DNA of 64,000 bases from Haloferax sp. Q22. GTDB taxonomy: Archaea; Halobacteriota; Halobacteria; Halobacteriales; Haloferacaceae. Under the pieces are notes generated by a model. It saw nothing but the letters and a program-made list of their open reading frames with translations, searched no databases and was not told where the DNA came from. The translations under genes were made by a program, and so were the position numbers. How positions within the stretch are numbered: the first letter of the stretch is position 1; each line of letters opens with the position of its first letter. This document shows positions 33,741-41,943 of this stretch, one piece after another. Where the stretch lies: the NCBI RefSeq assembly GCF_001482285.1, contig NZ_LOEP01000030.1:40954-104953 (forward strand), read 5' to 3'.

Positions 33741-34021
33741 AGATTACTGAGGACTCTTGGCGTGAACAGTTACTCTCGGACTCAGAGACGTGGGTTGTCC
33801 CGGCGATTGCGCTTCGACGAACGTCTGTCGACGCCTCGCCATCACAGCCGACATCTACCACACCAACACGGCAACTGCTCCGCTGTCAGTCGTGTGGCGA
33901 GCAGACACCGCATCGGTTCGATTCACGCGACGGCAGTCCGCCCGCAGCGTGGGCTGGAGAGTCGGTCTGGGGGTGTTCCGTATGTCGAACACCGCAGTAC
34001 GGACCTCGCCCAGACGCTTGA
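33741..34021 (+). pseudogene. Zinc-ribbon protein remnant without a clear start
   Basis: The frame reads E-D-S-W-R-E-Q-L-L-S-D-S-E-T-W-V-V-P, then L-L-R-C-Q-S-C-G-E-Q-T-P-H-R-F and W-G-C-S-V-C-R-T-P-Q-Y-G-P, a natural-looking small zinc ribbon. No ATG or GTG is available at the right place (ATT at about 33751 where ATG would be expected), so it is probably inactive or uses a rare start. Confidence 0.4.
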
Positions 34022-34424
34022 CGTTGACATCATCGACCGTGTGGTCATCGCGAGAAATATTGAGCGATACCAGCGGGACCCACGTATGCAAAACAAGCGG
34101 CAGTCTGATCAATGGCTGTACAACGACTGAGCAACTCAGAAGAAGTATTACCACTACTTCGGCCGACGGCCATCTCAGGGGGTACTCATCAAAATCCTCG
34201 ACTACTTACCGCACGTTGTCGACATCGCGCTCAGTTCTGACCCAGGTACTATGCCTTAGAACTGATGATCGTTGGTGTCGTCTTCATCGTACTGTTCAAC
34301 AAACTGAGTAGATTCAGACCTCGCGCGCAGCGTGGTAATTTGGGAAACACCTGCCAGCACGACGCGCTGTGTGTGCAGCTACCAAGAAAGTTATTTAGTA
34401 CATGTACGAAAATATATATTCGAA
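34022..34424. other. Degraded intergenic DNA
   Basis: Short protein-like pieces appear in different frames (K-I-L-D-Y-L-P-H-V-V-D-I-A-L near 34190; I-V-G-V-V-F-I-V-L-F-N-K-L near 34270) without continuity, so I read this as gene debris. A TATA-like AAAATATATATTC at 34409-34421 is just before the next small gene. Confidence 0.35.
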
Positions 34425-34574
34425 ATGTATGTAAGTAGACATACTCATCTTCTACTGACTGTTGGTACCTTGCTCTTCACAGTCTATTGGGCGTACAAGG
34501 GCTCTACTCTCGTCGCAGCCGGATGGGCATTCATTACAATTTTGCATATTTTTGATTTAATCAGAGATAGATAG
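34425..34574 (+). CDS. Possible 49-residue membrane protein
   Basis: The ATG at 34425 gives M-Y-V-S-R-H-T-H and two hydrophobic stretches (L-L-L-T-V-G-T-L-L-F-T-V-Y-W-A-Y and L-V-A-A-G-W-A-F-I-T-I-L-H-I-F). The AT box directly upstream is too close for a standard leaderless start. Family unknown. Confidence 0.45.
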   Translation: MYVSRHTHLLLTVGTLLFTVYWAYKGSTLVAAGWAFITILHIFDLIRDR

Positions 34575-34644
34575 ACTGACAGACATGGCAACTAACTGAA
34601 TGAGCAGTAATTCTTCTAAGTTTATTGGCAGAACAGCTCCACAG

Positions 34645-35091
34645 TTAGCATTCGATGTCGGCGACCTGCGCCAACTGCGGTCGTTCATCGATTGGATGGG
34701 AGTCCCAGAAATGGAATTGGAGACAGTAGTTCTCATCAAGGTTATCGACACCTAAGATGTCGACTCTCTCAGCGAAGTCCTTGACAACTCCGTGTACTGC
34801 GACCGGGGTGACATCTTTGTCTGGGGCTATCGTTACTGGCTCGTCAGCGCCCGCGTTGACACGATGCGATTTCCAGTCTAGCATGCCAGATTCGGTTTCG
34901 AGCGCGAGGTGGAACGTCTGCGCTCCGTCATCCGTATTCCGGAGTTCGACGTTCACCTCTTGAAGGGATCCGTCGGACGTGAACGGGGCGATACAGCCGG
35001 AGAACCCGAACAACGTGGCGGTCGCACCGAGGAGGACATTGCGGCGTTGCACGCGTCCGACTATATCCGATATTAGTAAGTATATTATCAT
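34645..35091 (-). CDS. Predicted secreted lipoprotein
   Basis: From ATG 35091 (or GTG 35052, which has a better-placed TATA-like element) the protein has a signal region R-R-N-V-L-L-G-A-T-A-T-L-F-G-F-S-G-C, with basic residues, hydrophobic core and a lipobox Cys. The mature part is beta-rich (V-N-V-E-L-R-N-T-D-D-G-A-Q-T-F-H-L-A-L), like Ig-type haloarchaeal lipoproteins. It is presumably anchored outside the cell; function unknown. Confidence 0.7.
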   Translation of the reverse strand: MIIYLLISDIVGRVQRRNVLLGATATLFGFSGCIAPFTSDGSLQEVNVELRNTDDGAQTFHLALETESGMLDWKSHRVNAGADEPVTIAPDKDVTPVAVHGVVKDFAERVDILGVDNLDENYCLQFHFWDSHPIDERPQLAQVADIEC

Positions 35092-35249
35092 TTTTGAGCG
35101 GGTCGACTCTTTCAGGCGAGATATCATGCCAGGGTCCGACTTGAACCCTGAGTTCAGCACGGCTCCAACGACTGCTAGCTCAACAGATCGAGTCCACCAT
35201 CTCCCCCAGAGCAACAGTACACGTGAACACTGGTGTATGGTAATGGGTT

Positions 35250-35290
35250 GTGTTTGTGTGCGCCGGCGATGGGCGCCGGCGCAGGGGGTC
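35250..35290 (+). repeat. T-run/GC-hairpin leader A
   Basis: TGTTTGTGTG followed by CGCCGGCGATGGGCGCCGGCG, a perfect 8-bp stem around ATGGG. It lies 40 nt before the gene at 35330 and is one of six related units in 35-40.6 kb. Confidence 0.6.
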
Positions 35291-35329
35291 GGACAGACTT
35301 CGACTCTTGAGCCGGCGAGGTGACGACGA

Positions 35330-35821
35330 ATGCACCAAGTAATCTACGCACTCGTGACTGCATCGACAACAGACGAAGCCCTCTCGCGAGCCGCCGACGT
35401 GTTCGATCAACTGGTGGGCGCTGTCCCCCACGCTGAGGCGGTGTTCGACTATTATGTGACGTTCGATGACGATTCAACGACAGTCGCCGGCAGCGCCCGG
35501 TGGGGTGACCTCCCGGTTGCAGCACTCGTTGGCTCGGAGGACGGCCAAGAACTGCTTGAGCGCGGCTGGCAGGCGACCACTCGTGAGTTCGAGCGAAACC
35601 TCGAACGCGTTCGAGAGGGTGTTGACGACCTTGACGCCGCAGCGATCATGCGCGATGAGGACCTCGTCAGGCATGCGTGCCACAATCTCGGTGCGTACCG
35701 CGGGCCGGCGGTGTACCTCTACGACGAGTTCGCTGACGGGATTCGGCATCGCGAGCGGCTTGAGCAACTCGTCGGGTCCAACGACCACCTATGGATCGTT
35801 CCCGCTGATGTCCATTACTAA
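35330..35821 (+). CDS. Conserved plasmid protein of unknown function
   Basis: The 163-residue acidic protein starts M-H-Q-V-I-Y-A-L-V-T-A-S-T-T-D-E-A-L and contains F-D-Y-Y-V-T-F-D-D-D, R-W-G-D-L-P-V-A-A-L and the C-terminal Y-L-Y-D-E-F-A-D-G-I-R, D-H-L-W-I-V-P-A-D-V-H. I recognise it only as a type common on haloarchaeal plasmids beside ArdC- and SWIM-type genes. Preceded by hairpin leader A. Confidence 0.7.
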   Translation: MHQVIYALVTASTTDEALSRAADVFDQLVGAVPHAEAVFDYYVTFDDDSTTVAGSARWGDLPVAALVGSEDGQELLERGWQATTREFERNLERVREGVDDLDAAAIMRDEDLVRHACHNLGAYRGPAVYLYDEFADGIRHRERLEQLVGSNDHLWIVPADVHY

Positions 35822-36039
35822 CGACGCTGTGCCCAATGACGCCCCTGAGAGTGACGCTTTCTGATCGTGGTATCGCTGTTCGAATTGTCGCCGACGACGC
35901 GGCTGACAGCTATCGCGTCAAGTACACGTCGCTGTCCAGCGGTGTGGTGACTGACGAATGGACTGTATTCGGTGGGGCGTCGGCTACGGCGCGACGGGGA
36001 GTGAGAGTACATTTCGTCTGTCTCACCGCATGCGACGTC

Positions 36040-37230
36040 TCACTCAGATTCAACCTCTTTGCGGGCGTCGATGATTATCTGTGGGTCGAGGTCAAGCTCA
36101 TACTCATAGCGGCGGCCACCTCTCTCACCATCATTCTGTTCAGACCGCTGCAAGAAGCCAAGCATATGAAGGTCAGAGAGGTGATCTTGAATACTCTTTA
36201 GCGTCGTAAGAGGTTCTGAACCCCACTCTTTCGTGACTTGCTCGTAGTACGTTTTAATCTCCTTCGAGCGGGCGGGAGTCTTTTTCTTCTGTTCGAGATG
36301 TGCAATTGTTTCAAGAATATACTGTGCATGGTCCGTCTGATCACGGACTCGGTTACTCAACCGCCCACGTTGAACGAGTTCTTTCGCGCTCTCTATGTGG
36401 TTGTCTTCTACTTTCTCGTCTTCATTTTTTTCGGCGACCTTTGCACCGACTCGGAGAAGGTCAATCGCCTGTCGCGCATTTCCCATATCCTTTGCAGAGA
36501 TTGCAGACGCCATGGCGATAGCAGATCGATCACACGCGCCGTCAACGAACGCTCGGTCAGCGCGGTCACGGAGAATCGTTTGCAGTTCGTCCGCATTGTA
36601 TGGGCTGAACGAGATCTCGTTTTCCATCAGCGTGTCTTTGACCTTCGACGAAAGTGACTGTCTAAACGTGTAGTTGTTGCTAATCCCGATAACACCAACC
36701 TGAGAGTTCGTGATATGCCCGTTGGATGAGGCCCGTGGGAGCTCATAGAGGAGTGTGTTCACATCGTCGAGGTGATCAATCTCATCGAACACCAAGAAGT
36801 GCGTCCCACCGACTCGGTCGAGTTGCCGGTAGAGTTCTTCGAACGCGTCGCTAGTCCCGAGACCACGCTTTGGAAACTCACTCGCGTTTTCTGGGAGCAA
36901 ACTATTCACAAGCTGCCTAACGACTACGAACAACGTCTTGCCGTTGCAATTTAACTCGTGAATGTAGAGGTCGTCTGCTTGTTCTCGCTCCTCTGCTTCC
37001 GCTTTGAGAGCGTTCATCATGTACGTCGTAACAGCCGTTTTTCCGAGGCCGGCTTTCCCGTAGAGCATGATGTTCTCGGGAGCCCTCCCGAATAGGACAT
37101 CCTGCAAGGCGTATCGGTATTCTTCGATCTCTTCGTCTCGTTCGAGAATTTCTTCTGGTTGATAATCTTCGGTGAGGACACTCTTATCGGAGAAAATGGT
37201 GTCCTCAAGGTCACTAAATGGGCCCGACAT
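36040..37230 (-). CDS. orc: Orc1/Cdc6-family replication initiator
   Basis: The full-length 396-residue AAA+ ATPase has Walker A G-K-A-G-L-G-K-T-A-V at about 57-66, Walker B H-F-L-V-F-D-E-I-D-H-L at about 143-153, sensor-1 G-I-S-N-N-Y and sensor-2 M-G-N-A-R-Q-A-I-D-L-L. A C-terminal winged helix (about 300-390) ends L-D-L-D-P-Q-I-I-I. It binds origin repeats and loads the replicative helicase. The adjacent upstream region (37267-37423) carries repeated motifs in both orientations, the usual arrangement of a haloarchaeal origin. Confidence 0.93.
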   Translation of the reverse strand: MSGPFSDLEDTIFSDKSVLTEDYQPEEILERDEEIEEYRYALQDVLFGRAPENIMLYGKAGLGKTAVTTYMMNALKAEAEEREQADDLYIHELNCNGKTLFVVVRQLVNSLLPENASEFPKRGLGTSDAFEELYRQLDRVGGTHFLVFDEIDHLDDVNTLLYELPRASSNGHITNSQVGVIGISNNYTFRQSLSSKVKDTLMENEISFSPYNADELQTILRDRADRAFVDGACDRSAIAMASAISAKDMGNARQAIDLLRVGAKVAEKNEDEKVEDNHIESAKELVQRGRLSNRVRDQTDHAQYILETIAHLEQKKKTPARSKEIKTYYEQVTKEWGSEPLTTLKSIQDHLSDLHMLGFLQRSEQNDGERGGRRYEYELDLDPQIIIDARKEVESE

Positions 37231-37346
37231 AACATATTGTGTGAGTGTTTACGTAATAAAACCTTGTTTCGTTTGTCTCGTCTGTCTTCTCATAGAGTGT
37301 CGGAGCGGGCTAAAATCGGAGTACTACTCCTCAGTCACTAGAGGAA

Positions 37347-37366
37347 GACAGACGAAATGTACTCTC
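37347..37366 (+). repeat. Origin iteron copy 1
   Basis: GACAGACGAAATGTACTCTC, a direct repeat of 37404-37423 with one base difference. Confidence 0.7.
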
Positions 37367-37403
37367 TCTATCGTCCTCTTGTACCTTCCAGCGTAGTGTG
37401 GCA

Positions 37404-37423
37404 GACAGACGAAACGTACTCTC
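37404..37423 (+). repeat. Origin iteron copy 2
   Basis: GACAGACGAAACGTACTCTC, 57 nt downstream of copy 1. Confidence 0.7.
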
Positions 37424-37520
37424 ACTCTCCCACTTCCACGATTGTATTCACGAGCTCGCAACCCCTCTGATGTGTCTCATTCAGCACTATTGAGCGTTCA
37501 GCAGGTCTACACTACGGCGT

Positions 37521-37560
37521 TGTTTTTGTGCCGCCCGAAGGGGCGGAGGCGCAGTAACAG
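37521..37560 (+). repeat. T-run/GC-hairpin leader B
   Basis: TGTTTTTGTGCCGCCC-GAA-GGGGCGGAGGCGCAG: T5, then CCGCCC/GGGCGG stem with a GAA-type loop. It lies 84 nt before the gene at 37644. Confidence 0.65.
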
Positions 37561-37643
37561 ATGTTGATTCCAACGCTGGCAGCTGAGTTGTCTCGTTTTC
37601 CCCACCACTCGCCCACGATACTCCCTAAGGTGGTGAGTATCTG

Positions 37644-38039
37644 ATGAGTCTTGAGCGCGTGTCCCGTCACGACGAGGCGCTGTTCGAGTTTCTGTGGTGT
37701 CCGGTGTGTGGCACCGAGGCGTTCACGCACATTCCCTTTGAGGGAGTGTTCTGTACGGAGTGCAATACCAGCGTGATGTGCCGTGAGTCGCCTGAGTCGC
37801 GTGGCTACGATGAGGCCGTCATCATCACGTTCGACGCGACGACGACGTGGAACCTGCACGTTGACGAGAAACTTCGTCGACCGCTTCCCGACGACGAAGC
37901 ATGCGTTAAGATTCTCGGTGCGCCGGGTGACTACCACGTCGATTGGTGGGTACCAACCACGACCGAAGACTGGACGCCAGTCGAGCGCAACGAGTTCGCT
38001 GACGACTCCGAACCGGAGGCGGTGTCGCACCTCGCATAG
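37644..38039 (+). CDS. Zinc-ribbon plasmid protein (DUF7567-like)
   Basis: The 131-residue product has W-C-P-V-C-G-T-E near residue 18 and F-C-T-E-C-N-T near 36, forming a zinc ribbon, then a beta-rich domain (A-V-I-I-T-F-D-A-T-T-T-W-N-L-H-V) and Y-H-V-D-W-W-V-P-T. It lies between hairpin leaders B and C in the plasmid module. Possibly a DNA-associated accessory protein; no enzyme motif. Confidence 0.72.
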   Translation: MSLERVSRHDEALFEFLWCPVCGTEAFTHIPFEGVFCTECNTSVMCRESPESRGYDEAVIITFDATTTWNLHVDEKLRRPLPDDEACVKILGAPGDYHVDWWVPTTTEDWTPVERNEFADDSEPEAVSHLA

Positions 38040-38079
38040 CGTCGATCGAGAGACCCGTCGGTACTAGCGCGACATCGAG

Positions 38080-38115
38080 ATTTTTTGCGCCTGTGATGGG
38101 TGCGGGCTGAAGACA
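38080..38115 (+). repeat. T-run/GC-hairpin leader C
   Basis: TTTTTTGCGCC-TGTGATGGGTGCGGGC: T6, then a GCGCC/GGGTGC stem. It is 41 nt after the preceding stop and 22 nt before the next start. Confidence 0.6.
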
Positions 38116-38137
38116 CAGTCCGTGTGACGTGATTTCC

Positions 38138-38476
38138 ATGAGTCACCAACAAACAGAGTTAGATGTCTCGATCGACCAGATTCCGGTCGACCTCGAACTC
38201 GTGCATCGTTCGGAGTTCACCCGAGCCGACGTTCCCGATGAAATTGAGTCGATAACGTGGGCTCTCTTGAGCGAGCAACCACCGACGAACCCACTAGTCG
38301 TTCTCAAAGCGGCTCGCTGGTGGTACATCCACGGCACAGGTGAGACCGATCCCGCGTACTGCTGGGCGATTGAGTGGGTTCGCCACCTCACGACCGGCGA
38401 GGCGACTGCGAGCGGCCTGTTCGGCGAGTGTCGAGAGTATCTTCGCAGCCTCGAGCGCGAGGACACCGACCAGTAA
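38138..38476 (+). CDS. Small conserved plasmid protein
   Basis: The product is 112 residues from ATG 38138 (38129 GTG is possible). It contains I-T-W-A-L-L-S-E-Q-P-P-T-N-P-L-V-V-L-K-A-A-R-W-W-Y and Y-C-W-A-I-E-W-V-R-H-L-T-T-G-E, a helical Trp-rich fold I do not recognise. It is second in the run of leader-preceded forward genes; leader D follows its stop. Confidence 0.68.
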   Translation: MSHQQTELDVSIDQIPVDLELVHRSEFTRADVPDEIESITWALLSEQPPTNPLVVLKAARWWYIHGTGETDPAYCWAIEWVRHLTTGEATASGLFGECREYLRSLEREDTDQ

Positions 38477-38488
38477 GTCGTCCCGCCT

Positions 38489-38530
38489 GTTTTTGTGCGC
38501 CCCAGAGGGGTGCGGCGCGTCCTGAAGTGA
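38489..38530 (+). repeat. T-run/GC-hairpin leader D
   Basis: GTTTTTGTGCGCCCC-AGA-GGGGTGCGGCGC: T5 then GCGCCCC/GGGGTGC stem, and a second short stem GCGTC..GACGC to 38531. It is 13 nt after a stop and 20 nt before ATG 38550. Confidence 0.7.
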
Positions 38531-38549
38531 CGCGTCAGAACTGAAACCA

Positions 38550-39479
38550 ATGGCAACAACGAGTTCCCCGTCGGTGTCGTTCGACGAGACCGACACGCGA
38601 CACGATGAGATGCATCGCACGATCGAACAGTGGCTTGCTGATCTCGCTGCCGATGTCGACGACGCTCGGGCGAGCGAGCAGTTCCAGGAGTGGCTGGACG
38701 TCCAGAGTCGGTTCCACGACTACTCCCACCGCAACACACTCCTCATCACCCTCCAATGCCCTGAGGCGACGAAGGTCGCGGGCTACCGGACGTGGCAAGA
38801 AGAGTTTGACCGGTACGTCGAGGAAGGTGAGTCGGCGATCTGGATTTGGGCGCCGATCATCACAACCCAATGCCCCGAGTGTGGGAACGCACCAAGCTAT
38901 CACGAAAACAGCGAGTGTGAGTACGACGAGACGCCACCCGAAGAGTGGTCGGAGGGCCTCGTGGGCTTCAAGCCCGCTCCAGTCTTCGACATTTCGCAGA
39001 CCGAGGGCGAGCCACTCCCAAAGTTGGATACGGCGGCGACCGGTGAGGCTGACACGCTCGTCGACGATCTTACCAACATCGCGTCAGACCTCGGCGTGAC
39101 CGTCCGCATTGTCGATCCCGATGAGTGGCGACATGGGGAGGCAAAGGGCGTCTGCCAGTCGCGGAGTGTCCAAGACCTCACCCCACTCGTTGAAGTGAAG
39201 GACCGGTCGAACCGCGCGGATCTCGCGTCGACGATTATCCATGAGTACGCCCACGCGATTCTGCACTTCGACATCACCGACGCAACCGAGCGGGCGAAAC
39301 GCGAGGTCGAAGCAGAGGCCGTCGCGTACGTCGTTGGTCGATACCTTGGCTTGGATACGAGTGGGTCAGCGTTCTACTTCGCGGCGTGGCAGGGCGACGA
39401 GACGGACGTGCTGCAAGAGCGACTGGGTCGGATTAGCGGGACGGCCGAAGAGATTCTCTCGACACTCGACGCGGTCTAA
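38550..39479 (+). CDS. ArdC-type antirestriction protein with zinc peptidase motif
   Basis: The product is 309 residues. Residues 15-135 resemble the ArdC N-terminal ssDNA-binding domain: W-L-D-V-Q-S-R-F-H-D-Y-S-H-R-N-T-L-L-I, then V-A-G-Y-R-T-W, here with an inserted zinc knuckle C-P-E-C-G-N (about 110). The C-terminal part carries H-E-Y-A-H (about 231-235) with downstream E-V-E-A-E-A-V-A-Y-V-V, an ImmA/IrrE-type HExxH zinc metallopeptidase. ArdC proteins protect incoming plasmid DNA during transfer. Confidence 0.88.
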   Translation: MATTSSPSVSFDETDTRHDEMHRTIEQWLADLAADVDDARASEQFQEWLDVQSRFHDYSHRNTLLITLQCPEATKVAGYRTWQEEFDRYVEEGESAIWIWAPIITTQCPECGNAPSYHENSECEYDETPPEEWSEGLVGFKPAPVFDISQTEGEPLPKLDTAATGEADTLVDDLTNIASDLGVTVRIVDPDEWRHGEAKGVCQSRSVQDLTPLVEVKDRSNRADLASTIIHEYAHAILHFDITDATERAKREVEAEAVAYVVGRYLGLDTSGSAFYFAAWQGDETDVLQERLGRISGTAEEILSTLDAV

Positions 39480-39499
39480 CCCCATCTGCCGTCCGGAGC

Positions 39500-39541
39500 A
39501 GTTTTTCTATGCGCTCGAAGGGGCGCGCGCATTGCGCGCTG
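39500..39541 (+). repeat. T-run/GC-hairpin leader E
   Basis: GTTTTTCTATGCGCTC-GAA-GGGGCGCGCGC: T5, GCGCTC/GGGGCGC stem, then a second hairpin GCGCGC-ATT-GCGCGC ending 7 nt before ATG 39548. Confidence 0.65.
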
Positions 39542-39547
39542 GCTACC

Positions 39548-39955
39548 ATGATTCCTGTACTACCAGAGTTCGACCCACCTACGCGCGTCCTCAAGCGGGC
39601 GCAGTACGAAGCGTTCGCGTTCGAACTCCTTGATGGCGATGTCCGTGTTCGCAACGAGAGCTATGCCGACCCGACCGCACACGAGTACCGCGTTCGAATT
39701 CGGAATGGCGTGCCCGATTCGTGTTCGTGTCCCGCCGATGCGAGCGGTAACGGCCCGTGTAAGCACCGGGTTGCAGTCGCGATCCGCCCACGAATACTCG
39801 AACTTGCGGTCCAGATGCGTGTCGTCGCAGATGGTGGTTCGACATCACGCGACGATGACGACACAACATACCTGCCCTGCGAGTGTGAACAGCTGTCTGA
39901 AGCTCTTCCCTGTTGGAACTGCATCGACGCTGGGCGGCGCAACCTATCTGAATAA
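39548..39955 (+). CDS. SWIM zinc-finger protein
   Basis: The product is 135 residues from ATG 39548. The SWIM motif C-S-C-P-A-D-A-S-G-N-G-P-C-K-H (about 60-74; CxCxnCxH) binds zinc and typically contacts DNA or protein. A second Cys group (P-C-E-C-E, P-C-W-N-C) lies near the C-terminus. It belongs to the conserved plasmid module with ArdC and follows leader E. Confidence 0.85.
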   Translation: MIPVLPEFDPPTRVLKRAQYEAFAFELLDGDVRVRNESYADPTAHEYRVRIRNGVPDSCSCPADASGNGPCKHRVAVAIRPRILELAVQMRVVADGGSTSRDDDDTTYLPCECEQLSEALPCWNCIDAGRRNLSE

Positions 39956-39988
39956 TCGTGTGGGATTTCGTACGTCACCAATCACCCA

Positions 39989-40174
39989 TCAGTCGTCAGA
40001 CTGCTGGGACGCAGCGTACGCACCAGCAAACTGCTCGCGCATCTCTCGGCGGAGCAGTTCACTCATGACTTCGTAGACGACCGGCTGTGGATACTTGTTG
40101 AGGAGGCGTTGGACGTCGGCTGCACATTCGCTTTTTTCAGTCGCAAAGTTCGCGGTCCATGGTGAGCTACTCAT
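39989..40174 (-). CDS. Small helical protein, unknown function
   Basis: The product is 61 residues from ATG 40174: an N-terminal extended part, then an amphipathic helix Q-R-L-L-N-K-Y-P-Q-P-V-V-Y-E-V-M-S-E-L-L-R split by prolines. It lies convergent with the SWIM gene. The in-frame codon at 40183 gives two more residues. No family is recognised. Confidence 0.55.
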   Translation of the reverse strand: MSSSPWTANFATEKSECAADVQRLLNKYPQPVVYEVMSELLRREMREQFAGAYAASQQSDD

Positions 40175-40195
40175 ACAAGACAATTATTTGTTGGT

Positions 40196-40446
40196 CAGGT
40201 TAACTGTTCGCCTGGTGAGAAATTTCTACTAACACAGTCCACGGACCGTGGCCTGCAGAGACCTACTGATACGACTGTCGAGTGCACGAAACTCGGTGGG
40301 CACGAGGCCCACGAGGGAGTTATCAAGGGGTGGATGCAGATGGCTTGGTACGCGATTCCGCACCCGTTGCAGAACAGGTCGCGTCTTGGGTGACACGACG
40401 AGCCTGCAACAGCAATCTACCTGTGAGCATGTTTGGTGTTGTGATT
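40196..40446 (+). repeat. Dispersed repeat copy 1 (flanks TFB on the left)
   Basis: About 250 nt with clear similarity to 41944-42190 in the same orientation, from the CTACTAACACAGTCC segment to GTTTGGTGTTGTG. The 30-nt core at 40308-40337 (CCCACGAGGGAGTTATCAAG and on) is identical in both copies. Open frames on both strands are short; coding is not established. Confidence 0.7.
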
Positions 40447-40498
40447 CAGTCATTAATCGCCCCTCCAGCCGAAGCCAGCCTGTTCGAGACGGCGACGA

Positions 40499-40545
40499 TG
40501 TTTTTGAGCCCCTGACGGGTGCGGGGCGCAGCGAATTGCGTCGCG
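40499..40545 (+). repeat. T-run/GC-hairpin leader F
   Basis: GTTTTTGAGCCCCT-GAC-GGGTGCGGGGCGC: T5 then GCCCCT/GGGTGCGGGGC stem, followed by GCAGCGAATTGCGTCGC. It ends 12 nt before the TFB start. Confidence 0.65.
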
Positions 40546-40556
40546 CGGTGTTCGAG

Positions 40557-41495
40557 ATGGCGACACGAGATGTCTACGAGCGACAGTTCGACGAATCGTG
40601 CGGGAAATCCTGTGGGAACGCCTCCTGTCCAGAGTGTGCTGGGCAGGTCATTACAGACGCTGGTGAGCGACGGTGCGACTCCTGTGGGCTCATCATCGAC
40701 GGCCACGGCATCGACCGCGGCCCGGAGTGGCGGTCGTTCGAGCGCGAGGAGCGCAAGCGGGTGGGTGCACTACGAACGCCGACCCGACACGACCACGGCC
40801 TCGCGACCGAGATCGGCCGACATGTCGACGCGAACGGGACAGCGATCCCGGGCGAAAGACGACAGCAACTCTCCCGACTCCGCACCCAACACAGTCGGAG
40901 TCGGTACCAGTCGAGTCGTGAACGTCGGCTCGCGCATGGCTTGGACGAAGTCCGGCGACTCATCGGTGCGCTTGACCTCCCGGACAGCCTGCGTGACCAA
41001 GCCTGTCGATGCTTTCGGTCCGCTCAACAGGCGGATCTGTTGCCCGGCCGGTCGATTGAAGCAGTCGCGGCTGCGAGCGTCCACGCCGTCTGTCGATGTG
41101 CAGGACTCTCGCGAACGCTCGCTGAACTTGTCCCGCTCGCACGGGTGGCTGAATCACGTGTCCGGTCAGCGTACAACGCGCTCAATACAGAACTTGGGCT
41201 GCCTGCGAAGCCAGTTGCACCGGTTGAGTTCGTTCCACGGGTGGCGGATGCGCTTGATGTGACGGACCAGATTCGGCGACGAGCACGGTCGTTAGCCGAG
41301 GCATCGAGTAGTGAGTGGGCTCATCGGGGCGCGAATCCGCATACAGTCGCTGCAGCGTGTGTGTATACTGCTGCGGCTGAACGAGACTGGCCGCTCACGC
41401 AGGCGCGTGTTGCGGCCGTGAGCGATGCCTCAGTTAAAACGATTCGAACGCACCACCAGACGTTGTGTGGGGAGGATTGGGAACGTCAACGCTGA
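40557..41495 (+). CDS. tfb: Transcription initiation factor B (TFB)
   Basis: The product is 312 residues from ATG 40557; longer upstream frames run through the repeat and leader. The N-terminal zinc ribbon (C-P-E-C-A near 22, C-D-S-C-G near 38) is followed by the B-reader R-G-P-E-W-R-S-F, then two cyclin-like repeats (D-L-P-D-S-L-R-D-Q-A; the second ending D-A-S-V-K-T-I-R-T-H-H-Q). It recruits RNA polymerase to TBP-bound promoters. It is flanked by two copies of a dispersed repeat and lies 850 nt from a tbp gene, so a plasmid-borne initiation-factor pair is present. Confidence 0.93.
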   Translation: MATRDVYERQFDESCGKSCGNASCPECAGQVITDAGERRCDSCGLIIDGHGIDRGPEWRSFEREERKRVGALRTPTRHDHGLATEIGRHVDANGTAIPGERRQQLSRLRTQHSRSRYQSSRERRLAHGLDEVRRLIGALDLPDSLRDQACRCFRSAQQADLLPGRSIEAVAAASVHAVCRCAGLSRTLAELVPLARVAESRVRSAYNALNTELGLPAKPVAPVEFVPRVADALDVTDQIRRRARSLAEASSSEWAHRGANPHTVAAACVYTAAAERDWPLTQARVAAVSDASVKTIRTHHQTLCGEDWERQR

Positions 41496-41656
41496 GAGCA
41501 AAGATCACGCGTATCTGAGCGAAGATCGAGTCGCTTGGACTCCTCGGCTGAGTATCCGAGTTTTCTCCGGAAACGATGGGGTGTGTTGAGCACCAACTCG
41601 ATTGTTATTCTGTAGTGTGACGACACACTAGAACTAAATGGTGCTAGTGGTTGGTC

Positions 41657-41899
41657 ATGGGCAGCGAATCAGCAGACGCTGAGAGCAAGGTGTCTGGGAA
41701 CCTAGTGATGATTCCAGCTCGGATTCGCCGAGAACTGGGAATCAACGATGGAGACCAGCTCTGCTGGCACCTCGAAGAAGACGGGTGTATCCGAGTCTGA
41801 GTTGCCCAACAACGAAGTGGAACGGTTGCAGATTTCGATGGGTATGACGGCGACAAAGCAATAGCGGGAACCGAAGACCACAACAGGTGGGCTGTCGGT
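41657..41899 (+). pseudogene. AbrB/SpoVT-type regulator with a nonsense mutation
   Basis: From ATG 41657: E-S-K-V-S-G-N-L-V-M-I-P-A-R-I-R-R-E-L-G-I-N-D-G-D-Q-L is the swapped-hairpin AbrB DNA-binding fold. TGA at 41798-41800 stops it after 47 residues, but the same frame continues with V-A-Q-Q-R-S-G-T-V-A-D-F-D-G-Y-D-G-D, the usual continuation in haloarchaeal homologues. A CGA-to-TGA change would explain it. The truncated 47-residue domain could still bind DNA. Confidence 0.7.
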
Positions 41900-41943
41900 A
41901 GATGCTACGGACCCGTACTCTCCGAACTAATCACCTGTTGCCT

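Larger units (their letters stand above)
37267..37423. other. Candidate replication origin with repeats
   Basis: Two direct copies of GACAGACGAAAYGTACTCTC (37347-37366 and 37404-37423) and an inverted, partly duplicated version (TTTCGTTTGTC at 37267-37277 and CGTCTGTC at 37279-37286) lie immediately upstream of the orc gene. The intervening DNA is AT-richer than its surroundings. The position matches ORB-type initiator sites. The rest of 37231-37520 has no gene. Confidence 0.65.

Noticed and set aside
40248..40556. N-terminal extension of TFB by about 100 residues
   Set aside because: It runs through the dispersed repeat and hairpin leader, has poor composition, and TFB homologues begin shortly before the zinc ribbon.
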